Assembly (NCBI GenBank): GCA_035503715.1
Contig: DATJTE010000200.1
Coordinates: 1-35,335, forward strand
Direction of reading: 5' to 3'
DNA: 35,335 nt
From: OAS926 sp035503715
GTDB taxonomy: Bacteria > Pseudomonadota > Alphaproteobacteria > Rhizobiales > Rhizobiaceae
Shown: one piece after another, positions 15,331 through 23,587 of the stretch
Position numbering within the stretch: position 1 is the first letter of the stretch
Layout: every line of letters starts with the position of its first letter
The notes under the pieces: generated by a model
The model's database searches: none
Told to the model about the DNA's origin: nothing
The model's input: only the letters and a program-made list of their open reading frames with translations
Made by a program: the position numbers and the translations under genes

Positions 15331-15845
15331 CGGTCCACCACCCGAATGACCTTGCGGCGCGAGGCGTCGTCGAGCAGGCCCCTCAGATCGTCGCGGCCAC
15401 GCGCGATGCGCGACATCAGCGTGCCGGCCGGCACACCGAGAATGTTCGCGGCCTCTGCGTAGGAGAACCCTTCCACCGCGACCAGCACGATCGCGGCGCG
15501 GCGTTCCGGCGCGATCTTGTCCAGTGCGTCGATGATCTCGCGCGAGGCAACTGAATCCATCTGCGCGGCGGGTGCCGCGACTTCGGCCACGCCATCCTCG
15601 GAGAAGGTGATCACTTCCCCGGCGCGCTTCACCTTGCGCAATTGGTCGACAAAGATGTGGTGCATGATCGTAAAAAGCCAGCGCCTCGGACTTTCTCCTG
15701 TCCGCCAATTGTCGAGCCGCGACAGCGCGCGCTCGAGACAGTCCTGCACGAGGTCGTCGGCTGAGTCGCGGTCGCGCAGAAGCGCGCGCGCGTAGCGCCT
15801 CAATCGCGGAATTTCCGCGAGGATCGCCCTCCTCCTGTCGTCCAT
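15327..15845 (-). CDS. ECF-type RNA polymerase sigma factor
   Basis: A 172-residue extracytoplasmic-function sigma factor. Region 2 is seen in LRRYARALLRDRDSADDLVQDCLERAL and RRWLFTIMHHIFVDQLRK; region 4 in DALDKIAPERRAAIVLVAVEGFSYAEAANILGVPAGTLMSRIARGR. These bind the -10 and -35 promoter elements. It is translated first, with the anti-sigma gene coupled behind. An ECF-like promoter match lies about 78 bases upstream, consistent with autoregulation. The ATG at 15845 lies directly after CCGGAG, closer than usual. The ECF subgroup is not assigned. Confidence 0.93.
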   Translation of the reverse strand: MDDRRRAILAEIPRLRRYARALLRDRDSADDLVQDCLERALSRLDNWRTGESPRRWLFTIMHHIFVDQLRKVKRAGEVITFSEDGVAEVAAPAAQMDSVASREIIDALDKIAPERRAAIVLVAVEGFSYAEAANILGVPAGTLMSRIARGRDDLRGLLDDASRRKVIRVVDR

Positions 15846-15922
15846 CTCCGGTCTCGTTCAACGACACGCCGGCCGGGACGGCACGACTCCGATCCGGGCC
15901 AAAGCCCCCGTAGCATACCGAC

Positions 15923-15949
15923 AACGCCAGCCAGGGGGAAAATATTCCC
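15923..15949 (-). promoter_or_regulatory. Possible ECF promoter of the sigma/anti-sigma pair
   Basis: On the minus strand GGGAAT is followed after 17 bases by CGTT, the general shape of alphaproteobacterial ECF promoters. It lies about 80 bases before the sigma-factor ATG. The proposal is autoregulation; the motif for this sigma factor is not known, so a chance match is possible. Confidence 0.35.
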
Positions 15950-15979
15950 GCCTGCGACAATCGTGCAATGCCCCAACGA

Positions 15980-16003
15980 AAAATGGCCCCGAAGGGCCAT
16001 TTT
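15980..16003 (-). terminator. Rho-independent terminator after the PhnA-like gene
   Basis: AAAATGGCCC pairs with GGGCCATTTT around a CGAA loop, a perfect 10-base-pair stem with A/T ends. It lies 19 bases past the stop of the leftward PhnA-like gene and before the sigma-factor promoter region, so it separates the two units. Confidence 0.85.
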
Positions 16004-16022
16004 CCTGTTGTGGTTCCGAGCG

Positions 16023-16907
16023 TTATCGCCAGGCGCTATACCAGCCGACGACGTCCGTCTGCTGGTCCCGGTGCCTGCCGCCGAGCGTCGCCGCATAATA
16101 GGCGGCGGCCGCGGCGATGAAGAGCGAGGCGGCCGTCAAAAACGCACCGATCAGTGTCACCTTCCTGGCGCGGTCGGCGACTTCCAAAGCGTCGGCTCTC
16201 GCCGCCTGCGCCTCGGTCCAGAGCGCATCTACGCGCTGCTGGGCGGCAGCCTCGTCGACGCCGGCGCTGGAAGCGATCAGCGATGTCAGATAGGCGCGGT
16301 CGGCATCGGCGAGCGCGTCGTCATCCAGCGATGATGTGATGATCCGGCCGATTTCTGCCCGCCCCTCTTGACCGATCGCGGCCTGGCCCGTTGCGGTCCC
16401 GCGCAGGAAGCGATCGACAACCACACTGTAAGCGTCATCAGCTTCAGGGTTCGAGGCTGCGCCTGCCGCAACTGTGCTCGCCGAGATCGCGGTGGTGGCG
16501 GCGCCGGCGCCAAGTCCGGTAACGGCGATCATGCCGCTGAAGACGACGCCAAGCGCCCACATAACGAGGCCATGAGACCCATCGCGAATGTCGGATTCCG
16601 ACTCCGTTGCGTCGTGGTGACGCCGGCGCAACCGCCCGGTCAAATAACCGCCGGCGAAGTAGGCCGACACTTGAACCCAGACCAGCCAGAGCGCGGCCGC
16701 GATGCCGAGACCGACGGCGGAGATGCCATCGCTTTCGTCAAAGTCGGCGATCGACAGGCCGAGCGCCGAGCCGAAGACAAGAAGCGTCGCCGAGATCGCC
16801 GCGGCGAGTACCGTCCCGGCAAAGATCGCCGGCCAGTCGACATAGGAGCGTTCGTCATTTGCAGTGCCGACGACCGCGACATCAGACGGAGTGACAATGT
16901 TTGCCAT
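16023..16907 (-). CDS. PhnA-like integral membrane protein
   Basis: A 294-residue membrane protein of a type often labelled PhnA-like in rhizobia; the label is historical and does not imply phosphonate use. It begins with a polar tail and the block YVDWPAIFAGTVLAAAISATLLVFGSALG, then has helices at about 30-52, 63-88 and 112-145, a soluble stretch at about 150-240 rich in Ala and Asp, and a last helix at about 245-272. The function is unknown. AGGGGG is upstream of the ATG and overlaps the stop of the 24-residue gene before it, so the two form one unit, read from a general-stress-type promoter. Confidence 0.85.
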   Translation of the reverse strand: MANIVTPSDVAVVGTANDERSYVDWPAIFAGTVLAAAISATLLVFGSALGLSIADFDESDGISAVGLGIAAALWLVWVQVSAYFAGGYLTGRLRRRHHDATESESDIRDGSHGLVMWALGVVFSGMIAVTGLGAGAATTAISASTVAAGAASNPEADDAYSVVVDRFLRGTATGQAAIGQEGRAEIGRIITSSLDDDALADADRAYLTSLIASSAGVDEAAAQQRVDALWTEAQAARADALEVADRARKVTLIGAFLTAASLFIAAAAAYYAATLGGRHRDQQTDVVGWYSAWR

Positions 16908-16919
16908 TGAACGCGCCCC

Positions 16920-16994
16920 CTAGTTCAGGCCGACGAGGGACAAGAGCGCCATAACGACCACGATCAATCCGACCAGATAAATAATACCGTGCAT
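16920..16994 (-). CDS. 24-residue single-helix membrane peptide
   Basis: A very short gene, MHGIIYLVGLIVVVMALLSLVGLN, that would form one membrane helix. The ATG has a near-perfect Shine-Dalgarno, GGAAAGGAA, seven bases upstream, and a promoter match lies about 39 bases upstream of the ATG. It ends 12 bases before the PhnA-like gene. I recall similar unnamed peptides in other rhizobial genomes. Good translation signals and position at the head of an operon with a membrane protein suggest a genuine small membrane subunit or regulator. Confidence 0.7.
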   Translation of the reverse strand: MHGIIYLVGLIVVVMALLSLVGLN

Positions 16995-17032
16995 GACAAT
17001 TCCTTTCCGAGAATTCGTGTTGTCGTTCGCAG

Positions 17033-17057
17033 AACTCGCCTCCCACGCCAAAGTTCC
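17033..17057 (-). promoter_or_regulatory. Probable general-stress (EcfG/RpoE2-type) promoter
   Basis: Minus strand GGAAC, 18 bases, then TT (within CGAGTT). The alphaproteobacterial general-stress sigma factor recognises GGAAC-N18-TT. The -10 lies about 39 bases before the ATG of the 24-residue gene. Match and position are both good; no experiment is known to me. Confidence 0.5.
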
Positions 17058-17177
17058 AGAGGCGGTGCGCGTTTAGAATCAGCCAGTTGAGCGGGAAATG
17101 CCGTTCGGCCGCCGGCTAAAGTTCGCGTGCGCGGATCTGCCTGCGGTGCATCAACTGAATTGAAGTGTCTGATCCAT

Positions 17178-17194
17178 CCAATTCAATTGATTGG
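17178..17194. promoter_or_regulatory. Near-perfect palindrome upstream of the MFS gene
   Basis: CCAATTCAATTGATTGG has a perfect TCAATTGA core and CCAA/TTGG ends, with one base out of register. It lies 45 bases before the MFS ATG. A likely binding site for an unlinked regulator; no regulator gene is next to it. Confidence 0.4.
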
Positions 17195-17239
17195 AGGCTG
17201 CGATCGGTTATTGTGTAGATACACGGAGAGCCCTGCCCC

Positions 17240-18472
17240 ATGTCGACCGCGACCGTTTCGGCGCCTGCTTCGCGCCTTCCCTGGCTGATCATCATTTGCG
17301 GTTGCCTGATCGCAGCACTGACGTTCGGCCCGCGTTCGGCGATGGGCTTCTTCCAACTGCCAATGCTTGCGGAAAAGGGCTGGGACCGCACGACCTTCGG
17401 TCTCGCCATGGCGATCCAGAATCTCGCCTGGGGGATCGGTACGCCGATCTTCGGCGCGCTCGCCGACAAGTACGGCACCTGGCGCGTTCTGGCTCTGTCT
17501 GGGGTCATGTACGCCGCCGGCCTCGTGCTGATGGCGTTCTCGACGACGCCGACGATGCTGCATCTCGGCGGCGGCGTTTTGGTCGGCCTCGGCGTCGCAT
17601 CCGGATCGTTCGGCATCGTGCTCGCGGCGTTTGCCCGCAACGTGCCCGCGGAGCGCCGCAGCTTCGTCTTCGGCCTTGGCACCGCGGCCGGCTCGGCCGG
17701 CATGTTCCTGTTCGCGCCACTCGGCCAGGGCCTGATCACCGCCTATGGCTGGCACGACGCGCTGGTCGTCATGAGCGTCATGATGCTGGTCATCCCCGTG
17801 CTCGCCATCCCGCTCGCCGGCAATTCGAAGTCGGGCACCGTGCAGACGACCTTCGAGCAAACTGCCGGCCAGGCGCTGCGTGAGGCGCTCGCGCACCGCT
17901 CTTACCTGCTGCTCTTCTCGGGCTTCTTCGTCTGCGGCTTCCAGGTTGCCTTCATCACCGCGCACTTCCCGGCCTATATCGGCGATCTCGGCATTGCGCC
18001 GACCTATGCGGTGATCGCTTTGTCGCTGATCGGCTTCTTCAACATCATCGGCTCCTTCAGTGCCGGCCTGATCGGCCAGCGCTATTCAAAGCCGTATTTC
18101 CTGGCGCTGATCTATCTCGGCCGCTCGATCCTAGTGACGGCCTTCCTGCTTTTGCCGCAGACGCCGACGACGGTCATCATCTTCGCGATCATCATGGGTC
18201 TGCTGTGGCTCTCGACCGTCCCGCCGACCAACGCGCTGGTCGCCATCATGTTCGGCACGCGCCACCTCGGCATGCTCGGCGGCATCGTCTTCTTCTCGCA
18301 CCAGATCGGCTCGTTCCTCGGCGTCTGGCTCGGCGGCTTCCTTTACGACCGGCTCGGCTCCTACGACCCGGTCTGGTGGCTGGGCGTGCTGCTCGGCCTC
18401 TTCGCGGCGGTCGTCCACCTGCCGATCCGCGAAAAGCCGGTCGAGCGGCCTAGGCTGGCTGCGGCGGAGTAG
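17240..18472 (+). CDS. MFS transporter
   Basis: A 410-residue major facilitator with twelve predicted helices in two halves joined by a loop near residue 200-215. The loop 2-3 motif typical of the family is seen as GALADKYGTWRVL, and the matching motif in the second half as GLIGQRYSKPYFL. The start FGPRSAMGFFQLPMLAEKGWDRTTFGLAMAIQN resembles the oxalate/formate-monocarboxylate type branch, whose members carry small organic anions. The substrate is not determined. GGAGAG precedes the ATG. The last 23 bases overlap the end of the converging DUF2339 gene. Confidence 0.92.
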   Translation: MSTATVSAPASRLPWLIIICGCLIAALTFGPRSAMGFFQLPMLAEKGWDRTTFGLAMAIQNLAWGIGTPIFGALADKYGTWRVLALSGVMYAAGLVLMAFSTTPTMLHLGGGVLVGLGVASGSFGIVLAAFARNVPAERRSFVFGLGTAAGSAGMFLFAPLGQGLITAYGWHDALVVMSVMMLVIPVLAIPLAGNSKSGTVQTTFEQTAGQALREALAHRSYLLLFSGFFVCGFQVAFITAHFPAYIGDLGIAPTYAVIALSLIGFFNIIGSFSAGLIGQRYSKPYFLALIYLGRSILVTAFLLLPQTPTTVIIFAIIMGLLWLSTVPPTNALVAIMFGTRHLGMLGGIVFFSHQIGSFLGVWLGGFLYDRLGSYDPVWWLGVLLGLFAAVVHLPIREKPVERPRLAAAE

Positions 18473-21263
18473 TTTGCTCCGCCGCTTCTGCTGCGGCTGA
18501 TTTCGAGGTCCTGACCAGCATGCGCTGGTAGAACAACCCTATCCCGATCAGCACGGCGCCCAGTCCAATGAAGGAGAGTGCGCGCAGCACGCCTTCCAAC
18601 TCCGACATGTCGAAGATGAAGACCTTCGCCACGGCGATGACGATCAGCACGGCCGACGCGATGCGCAGCACGTAGGAGCGCAACATCATGCCGGTGGTTA
18701 GGAGCACCACGCCGAGCACCAGCCACAGCGCCGAATAGCTGTAGGTTTCGATCTGCTCCATGCCGCGCCAAGCCGCGATGAACTCGCCCTGGAAGAGGCG
18801 CCGCACCGACAGCGTGAAATAGGCAAAGACAAGCACGGCGCCAACGAGCGCGATCCCCGCCGAATACCATTTCGGCCGCTTGCCACGCGCGTACCAGGCA
18901 AGCGCGCCGGCCGCGATCGCCGGCAGCAGGTAGCCGAGGAAGAGCAGGTTGAAGAAGGTGATCTGCCCTGTCGACTCGTCGGTGAACAGCGGGTTGAGCA
19001 GCAGGAAATGCTGCATGACGATCATCGCGATCGACACCACGCCCGCAGCGAGCGAGCCGATGCGCATCACCGAGCTTGGCGAGCGCATATCGATGGCGAT
19101 CAGGATGGCGCCGAAGCAGAGCGCGATCAGCGTGTAGATCGACTGTTCGGCAAGCGTCGGCGCCTCGCCTTCCAGCACGCCGCCATTCATCGCATGGCGC
19201 ACCAGCATGGCTACCGTGAGCAGCGAGAAGATCGCGGCGGCAGCCTCCATGATCATGCGCGGGCTGCCGTCGGTGGTGCGCTTCAACTGCCAGGCGGCAA
19301 AGCCGAAGGCCAGCGCCGGCACGCCGTAACCCGGCAGCAGCCAGTTGAAGACCGGCGTCTTCGACAGGAAGAAGGGACCGACGATCGTCGGATCCATCGC
19401 CGCGCGCGCCAGCACGACGACGGCCGCGGCACCGGCGATCCAGCCAAGGATCGGATAGCTGCGCATGCGCGTGGCAAGCGCTGGCAGGACCGCTGCCGCA
19501 CCGATGAGGATCGTCGTCCAGCCGGCGCTGAAGCCCATCACGAGCGTGTACAGCAACGCCAGGCAAGCGCCGGCATAGGCGAGGGAAACCGCAAGTCCGC
19601 CGGTAAGCGGCGGCTCTTCCGCTCGCGCAAGCCATTCGCCTCCGGCAACCAGCACGATGGTCAGACCCGCCGCGAACAACGCGTACATCAAGTCCCGGTC
19701 GAGATGGCCGAACGACAGCCAAAGAGCGCCGAGGATCACCAGCGGAACCGCAACCGCCCAGCCTGTCCAGATCGCCGAGCGGCTCGTCGCGATGAAGGCC
19801 CTGGCGCGCCAGAAGCCGACGGCGACAAACGCTGCGCCCAGAACTGCGCCGATCAGCTTGAAGCCGTCTGCATTGGCGAGCACCGGCGCACCGTCGATCA
19901 CGATTTGCTCGCCAAACGCGTCGAGGTCGAACGTCCCGGAAAACGCCAGCCGCAACCAGGCGAGAACCGTGACCGCGCCCGCCGCGTGAAGCAGAGCCAG
20001 TGCACGATCGCGCCACGCGGCGACGCCGAGCAATGCCGCGACGATCAGCGCTCCGCGCCACGCGCCGCCTGTCTGGGTGAGAAAGGGATTCGTGAACAGC
20101 GCGAGCCCCATCAGACCGAGCAGGATTGCCCCGACGATCGATGGCGCATCTACCCCTGTCTCGCTTTCGCTGTTTTCACGGCCGAGCCAGAGCACCGCCA
20201 GCGAGACGATCATGACGGCGGCGATGAACAGGATGACCGCGTGGTTGAACGCCTCGACGCCGCTGGTGCGCTCGAAGAGCAGATAGAGCAGCGCCCAGAC
20301 ACCGGCGCCGACGAGCCCGCCGCTCATCAGCAATGCCCAGTTTCGGACGCGAGCGATGACCGCGGCGGCGACAAGCACGATGGCGAGGTAACCGAACAGC
20401 GCCCAGAAGTTTGGTGCGGTGGAAGAGACCAGCGCCGGCGTGACGAACGCGCCAAGCAGGCCGAGCGCGCCGAGCGCCTGACCGTGGACCAGCGCCGCAG
20501 CGACCGTGCCGACAGCGATGATGCCTAGCAGCGCAAACGCGACCGTCGGTCCGAAATAACCGTAGACGCCGTAGGCTGCGTAGACGGTGCCGAACAGCAT
20601 GAAGGCGCCGATGGCGGTCAGGATCGCCGGCAGATAGGCGTTTTGCAGCCCTTCGACCGGCACCTTGAAGCCGGTGCGGCGCAGGAACTCGCCGCCGCCG
20701 ACCAGCGCCAGACCCATGAGGCCCGCGAGCGTGAGGCGCACCGCCGGCCCGAAAATGCCGGCCTCGATCGTGTAGCGGATCAGGAAGACGCCGCCGAGCG
20801 CCAGCGCCAGGCCGCCGACCCATACCGCCCAGCGGGTGCCGAGCGCGGTTTCGATGTCGGGTCTTTTCGCCGTTGGCTCGGTACTCGCCGGCTGCGCCCG
20901 CGCCGCCGCCGGGACGGTTCTCGGGCCAGCGGCTTTCCGCTGGCGCTCTTCCTCGTCGAGCATGGCGGCGGCCTTGGCCATCGCCTCGCGCTTGGCCTTT
21001 TCCCGCTCGCTGAGTTCTTCGGCCACCGGAGCGCTGACACGCTCGGCCGCCGCAGCTTCTGCGGCTACGGGCGCTTGCACGACTTCAGCCGTGGCTACAG
21101 GCGTCTGCACCGCTTCAGCCGGCGCAGCCGCGGTTCGCGTCGTGGCGAGATAATCCTCACGGACCGCGTTCAGTTCGCGCTCGATCCTGTGCATCCGGTC
21201 GTTCTGCCGCCAGGCGGCGACGCCGAGCACAAATATTGCGAAGAAGAGTATGATTTCCAGCAT
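18450..21263 (-). CDS. DUF2339 large polytopic membrane protein
   Basis: A 937-residue inner-membrane protein. Residues 1-20 (MLEIILFFAIFVLGVAAWRQ) form an anchor, followed by a short coiled coil (DRMHRIERELNAVREDYLA), an Ala/Pro/Glu-rich linker to about residue 140, and then a run of more than twenty hydrophobic helices starting GTRWAVWVGGLALALGGVFLIRY, the signature of DUF2339. The role of the family is unknown; its size suggests a transporter or envelope scaffold. The ATG at 21263 has GAGGGC upstream; the frame opens earlier at 21302, but those residues are unlike the family. The GC-rich code produces long open frames on the other strand and frames, which I treat as shadows. Confidence 0.92.
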   Translation of the reverse strand: MLEIILFFAIFVLGVAAWRQNDRMHRIERELNAVREDYLATTRTAAAPAEAVQTPVATAEVVQAPVAAEAAAAERVSAPVAEELSEREKAKREAMAKAAAMLDEEERQRKAAGPRTVPAAARAQPASTEPTAKRPDIETALGTRWAVWVGGLALALGGVFLIRYTIEAGIFGPAVRLTLAGLMGLALVGGGEFLRRTGFKVPVEGLQNAYLPAILTAIGAFMLFGTVYAAYGVYGYFGPTVAFALLGIIAVGTVAAALVHGQALGALGLLGAFVTPALVSSTAPNFWALFGYLAIVLVAAAVIARVRNWALLMSGGLVGAGVWALLYLLFERTSGVEAFNHAVILFIAAVMIVSLAVLWLGRENSESETGVDAPSIVGAILLGLMGLALFTNPFLTQTGGAWRGALIVAALLGVAAWRDRALALLHAAGAVTVLAWLRLAFSGTFDLDAFGEQIVIDGAPVLANADGFKLIGAVLGAAFVAVGFWRARAFIATSRSAIWTGWAVAVPLVILGALWLSFGHLDRDLMYALFAAGLTIVLVAGGEWLARAEEPPLTGGLAVSLAYAGACLALLYTLVMGFSAGWTTILIGAAAVLPALATRMRSYPILGWIAGAAAVVVLARAAMDPTIVGPFFLSKTPVFNWLLPGYGVPALAFGFAAWQLKRTTDGSPRMIMEAAAAIFSLLTVAMLVRHAMNGGVLEGEAPTLAEQSIYTLIALCFGAILIAIDMRSPSSVMRIGSLAAGVVSIAMIVMQHFLLLNPLFTDESTGQITFFNLLFLGYLLPAIAAGALAWYARGKRPKWYSAGIALVGAVLVFAYFTLSVRRLFQGEFIAAWRGMEQIETYSYSALWLVLGVVLLTTGMMLRSYVLRIASAVLIVIAVAKVFIFDMSELEGVLRALSFIGLGAVLIGIGLFYQRMLVRTSKSAAAEAAEQTTPPQPA

Positions 21264-21326
21264 TTGCCAGCCCTCAAACGGCCTTTGGCCGCAACCCCGC
21301 AAAACGCTGATACAATAAAATAGGCT

Positions 21327-21848
21327 TTATCGCGGCGCGAGGTTGGCGGCGGGAAAGATGGAACAGGTTTCCGTACCAAAAGCCAGAAGCTTGCCGTCCT
21401 TGTCCTTCAGCGTCGCTTCCGAGACAGCCAGCGTCTTGCCGCGATGCACCACCTTGCCTTCACAGACCACTTCGCCGGTTTTCGGCGTGATCGGCCGCGT
21501 CAGGTTCACCTTGAACTCGGCGGTCGTATAAGCCTCACCCTTCTGCAGCGTCGTCTGAACGGCGCAGGCGAGCGCGGAATCCAGGATCGTTGCCGCCCAG
21601 CCGCCATGCACGACGCCCAGCGGATTCAGATGCCGCTTGCCCGGCAACCCCCGGAACACAGCCCTGCCCTCCGACACTTCGGCAATGCCGAAATTCAGCC
21701 GCGCGCCGATCGGCGGCGCCGGATAATTCTTGTCGATGATCCGCTGCAAAAGCTCGAGGCCTGAGTATTTCACGATCTCCTCGAACGGCACGGTGCCGAG
21801 ACCGAGCGGTGACGTGTATCCCGGGAAAAGCTCGACCTCGTCGCTCAT
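21327..21848 (-). CDS. PaaI-family (hotdog) thioesterase
   Basis: A 173-residue hotdog-fold acyl-CoA thioesterase. The PaaI/YdiI core is visible as GVVHGGWAATILDSALACAVQTTL, with the HGG loop and catalytic Asp, followed by TAEFKVNLTRPI. The extra N-terminal 45 residues are helical. The acyl substrate is unknown. Its ATG overlaps the recO stop (ATGA) and has AAGGGAG upstream, so it is co-translated with recO. The pairing with a DNA repair gene probably reflects operon economy, not shared function. Confidence 0.93.
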   Translation of the reverse strand: MSDEVELFPGYTSPLGLGTVPFEEIVKYSGLELLQRIIDKNYPAPPIGARLNFGIAEVSEGRAVFRGLPGKRHLNPLGVVHGGWAATILDSALACAVQTTLQKGEAYTTAEFKVNLTRPITPKTGEVVCEGKVVHRGKTLAVSEATLKDKDGKLLAFGTETCSIFPAANLAPR

Positions 21849-22579
21849 GCGGCTCCCTTATGCGACTTCCTGAGCGCGCCGAGGAATGCGACGCGCGCTT
21901 CCGGCTCCGACAGGCCGCGCGGCTCGTAGACATGCCGCACGAAAAAGAAACTGGTCAGCCGAAAACCCTGATCCACCTCATCGGGCAGCGGACGGTGACG
22001 CATGCCGGTGCTGAGGAATGCCGGCAGCGGCAGCATCTTGTCCCGCCAGGGTTCGCCCGCCTCGCGCGATACGGCGCGGCCCGACTTCGGCGAGACGAAG
22101 GTGAGTTCGTCGCGCGCGCCAGTCGCCGCGCATTCGGAGAGATCGAGCCCGAAGCCGAGCTCCTCCAGCAGCAGGAGTTCGAAGCGCACGACCAACTCGC
22201 CGGCTGCCGGGTCGTCAAGGTGATCGATAACCGAAGCCAGCGTTTCGAACAGCGCTTCGTGCGGGTCGCGCTCGGGCAGCAGCCTCAGATGCGCGGCGAG
22301 CGTCTGCAGCCCGAACACCGCCGCCGCGCTGTCAAAAAGCCGTGCGGCGTTGAGCTCGATCGGCTCTGCCTGGAACACGCCCAGATGTTCGTCGAGCCGC
22401 GCACGCCAGAGCAAATCCACCCGGTTTCCCGGCTGCAGGACTGGCGTCTGCTTGCGCGAGCGCCCTCCCCGCACCAGGCCGAGATGGCGGCCATGGGCGC
22501 GCGTCATCACCTCAAGGATGGCGCTGGTTTCGCCATGCTTGCGGGTGCCGAGGATGATTCCTTCGTCGCGCCACTCCAT
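21845..22579 (-). CDS. recO: DNA repair protein RecO
   Basis: A 244-residue RecO, the recombination mediator that works with RecF and RecR to load RecA on gapped DNA. It starts MEWRDEGIILGTRKHGETSAILEVMTR, the N-terminal OB fold, continues with HLGLVRGGRSRKQTPVLQPGN, and has the helical core VVRFELLLLEELGFGLDL. The usual alphaproteobacterial form has a zinc-like Cys site; only one Cys (ECAATG) is seen here, so the site is probably degenerate. It follows the era gene group in this lineage, here separated from it by an inserted rightward MarR-GNAT gene. Confidence 0.94.
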   Translation of the reverse strand: MEWRDEGIILGTRKHGETSAILEVMTRAHGRHLGLVRGGRSRKQTPVLQPGNRVDLLWRARLDEHLGVFQAEPIELNAARLFDSAAAVFGLQTLAAHLRLLPERDPHEALFETLASVIDHLDDPAAGELVVRFELLLLEELGFGLDLSECAATGARDELTFVSPKSGRAVSREAGEPWRDKMLPLPAFLSTGMRHRPLPDEVDQGFRLTSFFFVRHVYEPRGLSEPEARVAFLGALRKSHKGAA

Positions 22580-22678
22580 GCGCGAGACCTTTCATGGCCC
22601 GGCCGCGGAAATCAAGCAGCCGGGCCACCCCGTCGTGTCAGTAGTTCGGTGCAGCAACGTCTTGCACCAGCAGATTTC

Positions 22679-22694
22679 TCTGACTAAAGTCAGA
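22679..22694. promoter_or_regulatory. Perfect palindrome directly before the MarR-GNAT start
   Basis: TCTGACTAAAGTCAGA has perfect seven-base arms around AA and ends two bases before the ATG. It occupies the place of the ribosome-binding site, so bound protein could block both transcription and ribosome entry. Self-binding by the MarR domain is the simplest reading. Confidence 0.55.
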
Positions 22695-22696
22695 TA

Positions 22697-23587
22697 ATGG
22701 AACATTCGGCAATCGAACGCGTGCGCAGCTTCAACCGCGCCGTCACCTTGCGCTCGGGTGCGCTGAGCGGCAGCTATCTCGACCGCGGCAGGCCGCTTGG
22801 ACAAGCGCGCGTTTTGTTCGAGATCGGGCCAAATGGCTGCGATGTGCGCTCCTTGCGCGAAAGGCTGGCGCTGGACTCCGGCTATCTCAGCCGTGTGCTT
22901 CAGGCCTTGCAAAAGCAGGGTGTCGTCAAAGTCCGGCACGACCCTTCCGACCGACGCCGCCGCGAAGCGGTGCTGACGGCGAAAGGCCAGGTCGAGTGGA
23001 AGGCCTATGACGATCTGTCGGACGACCTCGCGCGCTCGATCCTCGATCCGCTGACGGACCGCCAGCGCGCGCGGCTCGTCGATGCGATGGCGACGGTGGA
23101 GACGCTGATCGCGGCGGGCTCCGTCACGATCACGACGGAGCCGCCTGGCAGTGACGTCGCGCGCCAATGCCTCGACGCCTATTTCCAGGAACTCGCCGAA
23201 CGGTTCGAGAACGGTTTTGACCCGATGCAAAGCAGCGCCGCGGAAGACCCTGAAATGGCGCCGCCCGGCGGCGCGTTCCTGATCGCATGGCTGAACGGCC
23301 GACCGGTTGGTTGCGGCGGCGTTAAGACGATCGCGCCGCGCATTGGCGAGATCAAGCGCATGTGGGTCGCCTCCGACGTGCGTGGCCTGGGGCTGGCGCG
23401 CCGCCTGCTCGACGCGATCGAAGCGGAAGCGCGCAGGCTCGGCATGACGCGCGTCTGCCTCGATACCAACCGCGCGCTGATCGAGGCGCAGACAATGTAC
23501 CGCAAGGCGGGATATCAAGACGCCGCGCGCTACAACGACAATCCCTATGCGCACTTCTGGTTCGAGAAGGAACTCGCACCAACCTAA
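22697..23587 (+). CDS. MarR-GNAT fusion protein
   Basis: A 296-residue two-domain protein. About 1-145 is a MarR winged helix: RSLRERLALDSGYLSRVLQALQKQGVVKVRHDPSDRRRREAVLTAKG carries the recognition helix and the wing. About 155-296 is a GNAT acetyltransferase with the acyl-CoA loop SDVRGLGLARRLLDAIEAEARRLG and C-terminal NRALIEAQTMYRKAGYQD. Such fusions are known in many bacteria; whether the enzyme half modifies a small molecule or serves as an effector sensor is unknown. It lies between leftward DUF3601-like and recO genes, reading against both. No Shine-Dalgarno is seen; a palindrome occupies that place. Its stop is one base from the end of the next gene. Confidence 0.93.
   Translation: MEHSAIERVRSFNRAVTLRSGALSGSYLDRGRPLGQARVLFEIGPNGCDVRSLRERLALDSGYLSRVLQALQKQGVVKVRHDPSDRRRREAVLTAKGQVEWKAYDDLSDDLARSILDPLTDRQRARLVDAMATVETLIAAGSVTITTEPPGSDVARQCLDAYFQELAERFENGFDPMQSSAAEDPEMAPPGGAFLIAWLNGRPVGCGGVKTIAPRIGEIKRMWVASDVRGLGLARRLLDAIEAEARRLGMTRVCLDTNRALIEAQTMYRKAGYQDAARYNDNPYAHFWFEKELAPT

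Noticed and set aside
18361..21300. Long open frames of 566 and 506 residues inside the DUF2339 gene
   Set aside because: Their Arg/Ala/Gln-rich composition is that of GC-rich shadow frames; the DUF2339 frame alone gives regular membrane helices.
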